This document shows positions 53,345 through 62,900 of a DNA stretch of 64,000 nt, piece by piece (position 1 is the first letter of the stretch; the number at the start of each line of letters is the position of its first letter). A program made the translations under genes and the position numbers. The DNA comes from Flagellimonas chongwuensis (GTDB lineage: Bacteria > Bacteroidota > Bacteroidia > Flavobacteriales > Flavobacteriaceae). The stretch is taken from assembly GCF_013376415.1 (NCBI RefSeq), contig NZ_WYET01000003.1, positions 229,380 through 293,379 of the forward strand, given 5' to 3'. Below the pieces are notes generated by a model, which ran no database searches, was not told where the DNA came from, and was given only the letters and a program-made list of their open reading frames with translations.

Positions 53345-53536
53345 ATGAGACTTTCTAGAATTAAAAGGGAAACCAGATATGAAAAACGCTATAGCGTTAA
53401 AATGGGAGAGCTTACCACCCGTGTCACCTACATAAAAAGGTACATTATGGGGCTTCCCGTCCGCACTTTGCACAAGTACCGTTCAACCTATTACGGTAAG
53501 GTCAAAGACTGCAAAGAATGCAATGTATTATCATAA
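53345..53536 (+). CDS. Small basic hypothetical protein
   Basis: 63 aa, rich in Arg, Lys and Tyr (LSRIKRETRYEKRYSVKMGE; VRTLHKYRSTYYGKVKDCKE) with two C-terminal cysteines. No known family. Composition suggests RNA binding, and its position after the bS21-like gene hints at a ribosome-associated role. 31 nt after bS21 and 42 nt before proC. Confidence 0.65.
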   Translation: MRLSRIKRETRYEKRYSVKMGELTTRVTYIKRYIMGLPVRTLHKYRSTYYGKVKDCKECNVLS

Positions 53537-53578
53537 TAAGATCATCATAATTTATTATATAACCCTTTAATATAAACA

Positions 53579-54385
53579 ATGAAAGTATTGGTTATTGGCG
53601 CAGGTAACATGGGGCTTACCTATGCCACAGGTATGTCTAAATCCAAACTGTTGAAAAAACGCAACATCATGGTGCTGGACAAGTCAAAGGAAAAATTGGA
53701 AGAAGTTGGTAAAATCGCTTATTTCGATGCCATAGACAAAATCGAAGATTGTGTTCCTCAAGCGGATATCATCTTTTTGGCCGTAAAACCCTATCATGCC
53801 GAAGAGCTTTTTGGGCGCATGAAAAAATTGGTAAATCCAGAACAATTGTTCATTTCCATAATGGCAGGGGTCACCATCAACTATATACAGGAAGCACTTG
53901 GTATCAAAAAAGTCGTAAGGGCCATGCCCAATCTGCCAGCTCAGGTTGGTAAAGGTTTGACCAGCTACGTGTCCGCCGAGGAGGTTTCCCGATTGGAACT
54001 TTTTATGGTCGAAGGGCTGTTGGATACAACGGGTAAATCGCTTAGAGTGAAAAGTGAGAAATATATTGATGCATCCACCGGAATTTCCGGAAGTGGACCA
54101 GCATATGTTTTCTACTTCATGCAAAGTATGATGGAAGCCGCCCTCCAAATGGGTTTCTCCGAAAATGTTTCCAAGGTTCTGGTCAGCCAAACATTCACCG
54201 GTGCCGTGGAGTTGTTCAATCAGAACAATCTAAACCCCGATACCTGGATGGAGATGGTAGCCTCCAAAGGAGGAACCACCAGGGCCGCCTTGGACTCCAT
54301 GGAAGACAATAATGTAAACGAATTAATCAAAGAAGCCGCCTTTGCAGCATTCGGTAGAGCTGTGGAACTGGGCGAAGAATACTAA
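53579..54385 (+). CDS. proC: Pyrroline-5-carboxylate reductase
   Basis: 268 aa; last step of proline synthesis, NAD(P)H-dependent reduction of P5C. Rossmann loop VIGAGNMGLTYATGM, FLAVKPYHAEELF, MAGVTINYIQ, VRAMPNLPAQVGKGL, and the ProC signature near the C-terminus: GISGSGPAYVFYF and SKGGTTRAALDSME. Normal length. Starts the proC-proB-proA block. Confidence 0.96.
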   Translation: MKVLVIGAGNMGLTYATGMSKSKLLKKRNIMVLDKSKEKLEEVGKIAYFDAIDKIEDCVPQADIIFLAVKPYHAEELFGRMKKLVNPEQLFISIMAGVTINYIQEALGIKKVVRAMPNLPAQVGKGLTSYVSAEEVSRLELFMVEGLLDTTGKSLRVKSEKYIDASTGISGSGPAYVFYFMQSMMEAALQMGFSENVSKVLVSQTFTGAVELFNQNNLNPDTWMEMVASKGGTTRAALDSMEDNNVNELIKEAAFAAFGRAVELGEEY

Positions 54386-54388
54386 AAC

Positions 54389-55159
54389 ATGTATAAAGAA
54401 CTAGTGGTCATCAAAGTAGGTACAAATGTGATGACCAACAAAGACAACAGAATTGTAAGACCAGTGCTCAACAATTTGGTACAACAAATTGCAGAGCTTT
54501 ACGAACGGGACATCATGACCATTTTGGTCTCCTCTGGATCGGTAATCGCCGGTAAAGAGGTTCTGGGAAAAGCCAAAATAAAGGATAAGACCCAACGTAG
54601 GCAAGTATATTCCGCCATTGGGCAACCCAGAATGATGAGGCATTATTATAACATATTCAACGATTACGGAATGAAGTGTGCCCAGGTACTCCCTACAAAA
54701 AGGGATTTTAACCCTGGTGTGCACCGTGACAACATGATCAATTGCTTGGAAGGGCTCCTTTCCGAAGGAGTGATTCCTATTGCCAATGAGGATGATGCCG
54801 TTTCCGTATCCATGTCCATGTTTTCGGACAATGATGAATTGGCCACCTTGCTGGCACAACTAATGAAGGCCGACAAATTGATCCTAATGACAGATATTGA
54901 TGGACTTTATGATGGACATCCAGAAAAAGCCGATTCCAAGGTAATCGACAAGGTCGAACCAAAAGAAGACTTGGATAAATATATAGAAGAAGGAAACAAA
55001 CAAGAAGGCGAAGGCCGCGGTGGCATGGGATCAAAATTAAACTATGCCCAAAAAGCAGCAGCAGCCGATATTCCATCCTACATTGTAAACGGTAAACGAG
55101 ATAACGTAATCTTGGATGTTGTAGAAGGAAAGAACGTAGGAACAGAAGTTTCAAAATAA
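54389..55159 (+). CDS. proB: Glutamate 5-kinase
   Basis: 256 aa; phosphorylates glutamate in the first step. VIKVGTNVMTN at the N-terminus, LVSSGSVIAGKEVL, PIANEDDAVS, FSDNDELATLLAQLMKADKL and GRGGMGSKLNYAQKAA. It is the short form without the C-terminal PUA domain of enterobacterial ProB, which is usual in Bacteroidota. 3 nt after proC. Confidence 0.95.
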   Translation: MYKELVVIKVGTNVMTNKDNRIVRPVLNNLVQQIAELYERDIMTILVSSGSVIAGKEVLGKAKIKDKTQRRQVYSAIGQPRMMRHYYNIFNDYGMKCAQVLPTKRDFNPGVHRDNMINCLEGLLSEGVIPIANEDDAVSVSMSMFSDNDELATLLAQLMKADKLILMTDIDGLYDGHPEKADSKVIDKVEPKEDLDKYIEEGNKQEGEGRGGMGSKLNYAQKAAAADIPSYIVNGKRDNVILDVVEGKNVGTEVSK

Positions 55160-55164
55160 CAACA

Positions 55165-56364
55165 ATGAAATTATTAAAAACAGATTTAAAAAATAAAGTA
55201 TTACAAGATATGGAGCGAATCCTTGATGAAAATCGGGACGAATTGCTCCAAGCAAACAAAAAAGATCTAGATGCATTCAACCGGGATGATCAGGCGTTGT
55301 ACGATCGTTTGGTGGTGGACCAAAAGAAAGTGGACCAAATGATCCAGGCCGTAAAAGAAGTTCGCTTGCAAGATGACCCCGTAAATAAGGAAATTTCTAC
55401 TAGGGAATTGGACAACGGGCTCAAAATCATCAACAGAACAGCTCCCTTCGGCACTATAATGATCATTTACGAGTCCCGCCCCGATGTAACCATTGAGGCA
55501 GCCGTGCTTGCATTTAAGGCCAATAATAAAATATTGCTAAAGGGAGGTAAGGAAGCTTACCATAGCAACAAGGCCTTGGTTAAGTTCTGGCATCAAGCCT
55601 TGACCGAAAATGGTCTATCCAAAGATTATATCCAGTTTATGGAGATGGACAGGACCCAAACGCAGGAGTTCCTAAGGAACCCTGACCAAGATTTGGACCT
55701 TATCGTGCCCCGTGGAGGTGAGCGTTTAATCGCTTTCGTAAAAGAACATGCCAAATGCGCAGTGTTGATCAGTGGTAGGGGAAACAATTTCCTATATGTG
55801 CACAAAGAGGCCGATTGGGAAAAAAGTTTAAAAGTGATTTTAAATGCAAAAACCCACAAGATTTCGGCCTGTAATGCCTTGGACAAAATTTTAGTGGACA
55901 CTCAAATTGATGGTTATGAGGACAAGCTGAAGGAATTACAGCAAGTACTTACGGCCAACAATGTATCCATAATTGTGGACGATGAAGTCAAAAAAACATT
56001 GACGAATGAGGATACCATTACAGATGAATCCATTTGGCAAGAAGAGTTTTTGGCCATGAAGTGTGTAATTGGTGCCATCGACAATATCGAAGAGGCTATG
56101 GATAAAATCAACAAGAACTCTGGAGGGCACTCAGCATCCATAATGACGGAGAACAATAGCGTAGCCAAAACGTTCATGGAAAATGTGGACTGTGCTGCGG
56201 TATACCAAAACGCCTCCACTCGTTTCACCGATGGTGGACAAATGGGCGTGGGTGCCGAGCTGGCAATCAGTACGGACAAATTGCACCATCGAGGCCCATT
56301 GGGACTGAAGCAATTAGTTACCAACAAATACTATGTATTTGGTGATGGACAAATTAGAGTTTAA
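55165..56364 (+). CDS. proA: Glutamate-5-semialdehyde dehydrogenase
   Basis: 399 aa; reduces glutamyl phosphate to the semialdehyde. APFGTIMIIYESRPDVTIEA, ILLKGGKEAYHSNKALVKFW, DLIVPRGGERLIAFV, THKISACNALDKILVD with the catalytic Cys, and the C-terminal RFTDGGQMGVGAELAIST. 5 nt after proB. A strong terminator follows. Confidence 0.96.
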   Translation: MKLLKTDLKNKVLQDMERILDENRDELLQANKKDLDAFNRDDQALYDRLVVDQKKVDQMIQAVKEVRLQDDPVNKEISTRELDNGLKIINRTAPFGTIMIIYESRPDVTIEAAVLAFKANNKILLKGGKEAYHSNKALVKFWHQALTENGLSKDYIQFMEMDRTQTQEFLRNPDQDLDLIVPRGGERLIAFVKEHAKCAVLISGRGNNFLYVHKEADWEKSLKVILNAKTHKISACNALDKILVDTQIDGYEDKLKELQQVLTANNVSIIVDDEVKKTLTNEDTITDESIWQEEFLAMKCVIGAIDNIEEAMDKINKNSGGHSASIMTENNSVAKTFMENVDCAAVYQNASTRFTDGGQMGVGAELAISTDKLHHRGPLGLKQLVTNKYYVFGDGQIRV

Positions 56365-56386
56365 CCCATACATATTATATAAACTA

Positions 56387-56413
56387 AAAGGAGGCCAGTG
56401 GCCTCCTTTTTTT
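56387..56413 (+). terminator. Intrinsic terminator after proA
   Basis: AAAAGGAGGCC-AGT-GGCCTCCTTTTTTT: perfect stem followed by a T run, 23 nt after the proA stop. Confidence 0.9.
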
Positions 56414-56524
56414 ATAAGGCACATCCAGCAAAGTCTGAAACTTTATTTTATTATCAAATTCCAAGGTATTTATTGGTAGTTTTTTAAGAAAATCTCTAGA
56501 TTTATTACTTAAAATATATAAAAT

Positions 56525-56854
56525 ATGGGAAAATTTGAGATTAACACGGATAAAGCCGGAAAGTTCAGGTTTAATTTAAAAGCCGGAAATGGCCAAGTTA
56601 TTTTAAGCAGCCAAGGGTACACCACCAAATCTGCTTGTGAAAATGGTATCGAATCTGTAAAAAAGCATTCACAGGACGATGATAATTTTGAAAGAAACAC
56701 AGCGAAAGACGGTAGTCCGTACTTTAACCTAAAAGCATCCAACGGACAAGTTATCGGAAATAGCGAAATGTATTCCAGCGATTCTGCTATGGAAAATGGC
56801 ATTGCATCCGTCAAAAAAAATGCTCCAGACGCATCAGTGGAAGAAATTTCCTAA
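56525..56854 (+). CDS. DUF1508/YegP family protein
   Basis: 109 aa made of two tandem DUF1508 units: GKFRFNLKAGNGQVILSSQG with CENGIESVKK, and SPYFNLKASNGQVIGNSEMY with MENGIASVKK. Function of the family is unknown; it is common in stress-related loci. Single gene between two terminators. Confidence 0.9.
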   Translation: MGKFEINTDKAGKFRFNLKAGNGQVILSSQGYTTKSACENGIESVKKHSQDDDNFERNTAKDGSPYFNLKASNGQVIGNSEMYSSDSAMENGIASVKKNAPDASVEEIS

Positions 56855-56883
56855 AAAACTGGTATCATTTTACAACGATTAAG

Positions 56884-56909
56884 ACAGCCTGAAAGGGCTG
56901 TTTTTTTTA
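56884..56909 (+). terminator. Intrinsic terminator after the DUF1508 gene
   Basis: ACAGCC-TGAAA-GGGCTGT followed by a T run. Confidence 0.85.
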
Positions 56910-56920
56910 TGCCAAACTTT

Positions 56921-56983
56921 CATCCACCAATTCAAATGGGCCATTCATTGGTTCAAACAGGCCATTCGTTAATTGGCCACCAC
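56921..56983. repeat. Phased 21-bp direct repeats, cluster A
   Basis: Three head-to-tail 21-bp units starting at 56921, 56942 and 56963: CATCCACCAATTCAAATGGG, CATTCATTGGTTCAAACAGG, CATTCGTTAATTGGCCACCA (first 20 bases of each). Core CATYCRTYRATT. The rest of the gap (56984-57302) holds no gene. Confidence 0.6.
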
Positions 56984-57302
56984 AAATCTCATTTATTGAT
57001 TCTATGTTTGTCATGCAATAGCGTTAGTGCATATTGATAAGCAAGATCAATTTAACGCATGCACAGATAGCAATTCACTTTTGACGACTGTTGGTCATAA
57101 AAGTGTTTAGTTTAGTTGAGGTTTCCGTTACGCCAAGGAACTACAAAAGTTCCTTGGTTGTAATGGTTTTTTTATTTAGAACCTACCCCCTCTCCATAAT
57201 TTATTAATCCAGAGAATTATTTGTTTGTTCAGATAACCATGAAGACCTCATATTTCGGCAAAAAAAGGGGCTTCAAAAAAACCTAGATAAACTCAACTGG
57301 CC

Positions 57303-57344
57303 CATCCGTCAATTCAAAACCCTCATCCATGCATTGGTCCCTTC
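57303..57344. promoter_or_regulatory. Phased 21-bp direct repeats, cluster B
   Basis: Two units starting at 57303 (CATCCGTCAATTCAAAACCC) and 57324 (CATCCATGCATTGGTCCCTT), ending 90 bp before the start codon of the DUF5723/OmpA gene. The 12-mer CATCCGTCAATT recurs exactly in cluster C. Confidence 0.6.
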
Positions 57345-57433
57345 AAAATCCATTCATATGTATTCTCTTTGGAATCGATTCAAAATAAAAATTAATAACC
57401 CTTGCCCTTTTCAGGTCTTAAAAATTTAAAAAC

Positions 57434-59581
57434 ATGATTTCAAAGAATACTTTCCTGAGTTTGGTCCTACTCTTATTCACGTACGTGCTATCTGCACAAT
57501 CATACGTAGGCTTTTTGGAGGACAACTACAATGGTGTACATGGAATAATTTCCAACCCGGCCAACATTGCCGACTCCAACCTTAAAATGGATGTGAACAT
57601 TTTTGGCTTTAGCGCACTTTATGCGAACGATTACATAGGCTTTAACCTAGGTGATGCCTTTGGTAATGCAAGTGAAGCTTTTGATAACGCCGAAACATTC
57701 CCGACAAACAATAACTTTTTAGCCTTTAACGTGGATGTAATGGGTCCATCGGTAATGCTAAGTATGAGCAAAAAACACTCGTTGGCCATTTTCACAAGAG
57801 GAAGGGGTATCTTCTCCGTAAACGATATCAACGGGAACCTTTTGGAAAAAGAAGGTGGTTACGACGAAGGTGAGGATTTTTCCCTTGTTGAAGATGATAT
57901 GTCAAGTTCATTTAGTGCATGGGGCGAAATTGGAGCAACGTATGCTCGTGTTCTTCTAGATGACAAGGAGCATTTCCTTAAAGGAGGTGTATCGGTCAAG
58001 TACATTCAAGGTCTAGCCAATGCCTATATAAACGGCACGGACATTTCTGTAGATTATAATTCCTCCAACGAAGAAGTTACTACCACCGGAGAGCTACGTT
58101 ACGGCAGTACGGGAGAAGTGGGTGAAGAGGGAAATTTGGGAAATGTATTCGAATCTGGTGCCGGTAATGGCCTTGGAGCAGACCTAGGGTTTGTATATGA
58201 ATGGCGTCCCAACCACGCCGAATTTACTAAATTAAAGAGTGATGGTACAACCGTGGTCAATCGTGGGGTGAACAAATACAAAGTAAAACTTGGCATTTCA
58301 GTTACCGATATAGGAACAATTGGTAATGTAGATGGCATTGACAGGATATATAACTTGAACAAAACCCAAGATGCCAATAATTTTGATGGCGATGTGCTAG
58401 AAGAAGCCCTCATCGACAATTTTGAAATAATCGGAGAAAGAACGTCCGTAAGTTATACCCTTCCAACTGCATTGCACACCAATGTGGATTGGAACGTAGC
58501 TTCCAAACTATATATGAACTTTAACGGGGATATGTCCTTGACTCCTAAAAACGGTGTCAATATTGGCCGAATCATTAATCAATATAGACTCACACCTAGA
58601 TTCGAAACCACTTGGTTGGCTGTTTATTCACCTTTGAGCATTATTGAAGGGGGTACGTTTCAGTGGGGAGCCGGATTAAGATTGGGGCCCATTTATTTAG
58701 GTTCTGGGTCCATCCTATCTTCTCTGGTGGGCGAAAACACCAAAGCTCTGGACCTTTATGCAGGACTTAAAGTTCCTCTTTATCATAATAAATTGAAGGA
58801 TAAGGACAATGATGGCATCATCAACCAAGAGGACAGATGTCCCGAAATTGCTGGGCCAGTGGAAAACCAAGGTTGCCCATGGGAAGATACCGATGAAGAC
58901 GGGGTTTTGGATAAAGATGATGATTGTCCAGAAGTTGCCGGGCCTGAAGAAAACAACGGATGCCCATGGAAAGATACCGATGAAGATGGAATTTTGGACA
59001 AGGATGATGAATGCCCAGAAGTGGCTGGACAAAAAGAATTTAACGGATGTCCCGACACCGACTCAGATCGTATCGAAGACCGAAACGACCGTTGCCCCCA
59101 AACACCTGGAACAATCGAATACAACGGATGCCCCGATACCGATGGCGACACCATTCCCGATGTGGACGACCTATGTCCAAAAGTTGCAGGCACCGTAGCC
59201 AACAATGGTTGCCCAGAAGTAACCGCCGAAGTTCAAAAACAGTTGAACGATTACGCAAGAACCATTCTTTTCGATACCGGAAAAGCTACCATCAAGCCGG
59301 AATCCGTTTCCGTGATGGTCGATATCCTCCAAATATTGAACGAATATCCAAATGCCAAGTTTACCGTGGAAGGACATACCGATAGTGTGGGCAGTAACAC
59401 CACAAACCAAAACCTATCAGAAGCTAGGGCAAACTCCGTACGCGATTTCTTGATCAACGAAGGAATATCCGGCAGCAGATTATCTGCTATTGGTTACGGA
59501 GAAGATAAACCAATTGCATCGAATTCAACAAAACTTGGAAGACAACAAAACAGACGAGTAGAAATCAATTTGATTAAATAA
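57434..59581 (+). CDS. DUF5723/TSP3/OmpA outer-membrane protein
   Basis: 715 aa. Signal peptide ([16 protein letters not shown]); a DUF5723-type beta-barrel-like N-terminal part (about 20-455, [20 protein letters not shown]); five to six thrombospondin type 3 calcium repeats (about 458-590: [38 protein letters not shown]); and a C-terminal OmpA domain with [20 protein letters not shown] and [12 protein letters not shown]. It probably connects the outer membrane with peptidoglycan. Shares its upstream repeat signature with the giant adhesin that follows. Confidence 0.9.
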   Translation: MISKNTFLSLVLLLFTYVLSAQSYVGFLEDNYNGVHGIISNPANIADSNLKMDVNIFGFSALYANDYIGFNLGDAFGNASEAFDNAETFPTNNNFLAFNVDVMGPSVMLSMSKKHSLAIFTRGRGIFSVNDINGNLLEKEGGYDEGEDFSLVEDDMSSSFSAWGEIGATYARVLLDDKEHFLKGGVSVKYIQGLANAYINGTDISVDYNSSNEEVTTTGELRYGSTGEVGEEGNLGNVFESGAGNGLGADLGFVYEWRPNHAEFTKLKSDGTTVVNRGVNKYKVKLGISVTDIGTIGNVDGIDRIYNLNKTQDANNFDGDVLEEALIDNFEIIGERTSVSYTLPTALHTNVDWNVASKLYMNFNGDMSLTPKNGVNIGRIINQYRLTPRFETTWLAVYSPLSIIEGGTFQWGAGLRLGPIYLGSGSILSSLVGENTKALDLYAGLKVPLYHNKLKDKDNDGIINQEDRCPEIAGPVENQGCPWEDTDEDGVLDKDDDCPEVAGPEENNGCPWKDTDEDGILDKDDECPEVAGQKEFNGCPDTDSDRIEDRNDRCPQTPGTIEYNGCPDTDGDTIPDVDDLCPKVAGTVANNGCPEVTAEVQKQLNDYARTILFDTGKATIKPESVSVMVDILQILNEYPNAKFTVEGHTDSVGSNTTNQNLSEARANSVRDFLINEGISGSRLSAIGYGEDKPIASNSTKLGRQQNRRVEINLIK

Positions 59582-59664
59582 AACCATCCTACCCATATTT
59601 TCAATTTGATTCATAGAGCAAAGGTTTGGTGTAACTCAGTTGTTCTTAAATAATCGGGATGGCA

Positions 59665-59697
59665 GATCCGCCAAGATACACTTGGCGGATCTTTTAT
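59665..59697 (+). terminator. Intrinsic terminator after the OmpA-type gene
   Basis: AGATCCGCCAAG-ATACA-CTTGGCGGATCTTTTATTT: perfect 12-bp stem. Confidence 0.88.
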
Positions 59698-59750
59698 TTA
59701 AACAAGTAAAATCTTACAAAAATCAGGTTTTTAGCAATAAGTGCTTTTTT

Positions 59751-59813
59751 CACTCATTGATCCAAATGGGGCATCCGTCAATTGGAACCCACCATAGGTG
59801 AATTCATGCCTAA
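59751..59813. promoter_or_regulatory. Phased 21-bp direct repeats, cluster C
   Basis: Units at 59751 (CACTCATTGATCCAAATGGG), 59772 (CATCCGTCAATTGGAACCCA) and 59793 (CATAGGTGAATTCATGCCTA), ending about 90 bp before the adhesin start. The rest of the gap 59582-59900 contains a terminator and no gene. Confidence 0.6.
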
Positions 59814-59900
59814 TTCTTATCTAATTAGTCCTTTAATTTATACTACCAAATCTATTTCTTGATCGGCCCCACCAAGAAATCTTAGTAAAACTTAACTCTT

Positions 59901-62900
59901 ATGACTAAACTTCTACTTAGTTCCATTTTCCATGCATTGAAATTATTTCAAGTGCAAAACAAGCCCTATAAAAAATCCAAGAGTCAAAAAATCTTGGTCA
60001 CGATCTCCTTATTAATTGTCCTGCTTACAGGAAACACTGTTTTTGGACAGATTGAGGTGGACACCTGGTACAGTGCAGACCGTGCAGTAAACAGCGCACC
60101 AACACCAAACGGATCTTGGCATTTGTTTACACCGCTTGCTCCTGGTGACGGGACTACGGTTACCACTTGGTACGATTTGGTGGATTGGGTTGACGCTGAC
60201 AAGCAAGATGCGATAGGACACCCCTCCATAAACCTAAATCAAGCATTTCCAGACGGTTTTGATTACCCATTTCCGAATAGCGGCCCATATAACTTATTTT
60301 TAGCTCCTACGGGGTCAACCCCAGGTCTTCCAACTTTACGGAGGAACGATATGAATTTTAATCCATCCATTGAATTTGATGGAAGCAATGAAGGTGATGC
60401 GCTCGTTATGCGTTCTGTCTCAAGAGATGATATAACCGTTTTTATCGTTTTTCGTGCAGAAGGAGCAGGAAACACAGCAGAGACCCAACGCCTATTGTTT
60501 GGCGGCGATGTAGATGCACATCACAGTTCGGTCAATGTTGAACAGCGTACAACAAATTTATCCTTGGGCGTATCCGATGGCAATCGTTTCTCGATTGGAA
60601 GAACTTGGCTCAACGACGGTGGAGGAGTTTTTCAATCAGGAACAATAGATTTAGAAGGTAAACCGACTATAGGGGTATTCACCAGAGACGCACTCCCTTT
60701 ATCGTTTCAAGAAAACCTCGACACTTTCGTAAATGGCATACACGATATTTCCGTAACAAGAGGACCTGGCTTTTATGAAGCAAATAGCCTGTTCTTTTTT
60801 AACAGTATCGGTAAGCACTTCAATAGTAACGACCCCAACCGCAACCTTACGGGAAATATTGCAGAAATACTATTGGCCGATGGTGCGTTGGATCCTACCT
60901 CCATAACACAGGCCCAATCCTATCTGGCCATTAAATATGGTATTACCTTGAACAATTCAGGCGCTTTGGGAAGTGTGGTAGGAAACCAAGGTTTCACATA
61001 CTTGGCAGCAGATGGTACAACCATATGGGATCCCACTATCAATCCCAATTATCGTTTTGACATTGCAGGATTGGCAAGAGATAGATATCAAGATGACGGG
61101 CCAGATTTAAGATATAACCTGCACCAACGTATTGCAAAAAGTGAAAACGATGAGGCCATTGTCACCATGTCCACCGATTCAAACTTTACAACAGACAATC
61201 TTGATCAGACCAGACCAGAAATTGATAATTATCCTTGGGCTGGAACATCACCTACCTCATACCGTCATAATTATTTGATATGGGGCAATGATCATGCAGG
61301 TTTGGACACCACAAATGTAGAGCTGCCTGTATCAGGCGATATTGTAACTAGAATCCCTCGAGAATGGCAAGTCCAAAAAACATTTTCAGCAGGGGTAGAT
61401 CCTATTTATGGGGTCAGTCTCCGGTTTGACCTTTCCGGTTCCAATATCCTTCCCAATGATGCATGCCGCATCCATCTGATGATTGATCGTGATGGAAATG
61501 GGGATTTTTCTAATGGAACTGTTGACCTTATTATGGCGACAAGTGCTGATAGTCAATATGTCTTCTTTGATGATGTTGATTTTGAACATTTGGATGTATT
61601 TTCAATTGGTTTGAAAGCTCCACTTAGCATCACTGTGGTAGACAGTACTCCCCCTTCTACATGCGGAGGAAGCGACGGGGAGATTCAGTTCGCATTTACC
61701 AACGTGCCCGACGGGAACTATACCATCACCTATGACGAGGGTACGTTTCCCAACGTCACCGTATCTGGAGGGACCGCCACAGTCACAGGACTGTCCGAAG
61801 GCAAATACTCCAACTTAAAGATTACCGCCAACGGTTGTACCTCACAACAGGATCCCGACGTCGTGCTATCCTCACCCGATGCGCCCACCATCGCAGCCGT
61901 GGCCGTACAACCGTCCACCTGTGGGGCCAGCGACGGGCAGATACAGTTCACCTTCGAGAACGTGCCAAACGACACCTATGATATAATCTATGATGATGGA
62001 ATATTCTCCGATGTCGACGTAAACTCAAACGCGGCGATCGTAACAGGACTGCCCGAGGGCAACTACTCCAACCTGACAATCACCGTGGGAAGCTGTGCAT
62101 CACAGCAAAACCCCGACATCGTCCTCTCGTCACCCGACGCACCCACCATCGCAGCAGTGGCCGTACAGCCCACCACCTGCGGGGCAAACGACGGGGAGAT
62201 TCAGTTCACCTTTGAGAACGTGCCGAACGGGGACTATACCATATCCTATGACGGGGGAAGTTTCCCCAACGTGACAGTGTCCGGGGGAATAGCCACAGTA
62301 GAGAACCTGCCAGCCGGCAACTACACCAACCTGAACATCACCGTCAATAGCTGTACCTCGCAACAGGACCCCGACATCGTGCTCTCATCACCGGACGCGC
62401 CCACCATCGTAGCAGTGGCCGTACAGCCATCCACCTGCGGGGCCAGCGACGGGGAGATAGAGTTCACCTTTGCCAATGTACCGGACGGGGACTATACCAT
62501 TACCTATGATGGGGGAAGTTTCCCCAACGTGACAGTTGCATCAAACGCCGCCACCGTAACGGGATTGGCAGCGGGCAACTACAGCAACCTGACCATTGCC
62601 GTGGGAAGCTGTTCATCGCAACAGGATCCCGATGTCGTCCTCTCATCACCGGACGCACCCACCATCGAGGCAGTGGCCGTACAACCGTCCACCTGTGGGG
62701 CCAGCGATGGGGAGATACAGTTCACCTTTGCCAATGTACCGGACGGGGACTATACCATAGCCTATGACGGGGGAAGTTTCCCCAACGTGACAGTGTCCGG
62801 GGGAACAGCTACCGTGGAAGACCTGCCAGCGGGCAACTACAGCAACCTGACCATTTCCGTCAATAGCTGTACCTCACAGCAAGATCCCGACGTCGTGCTC

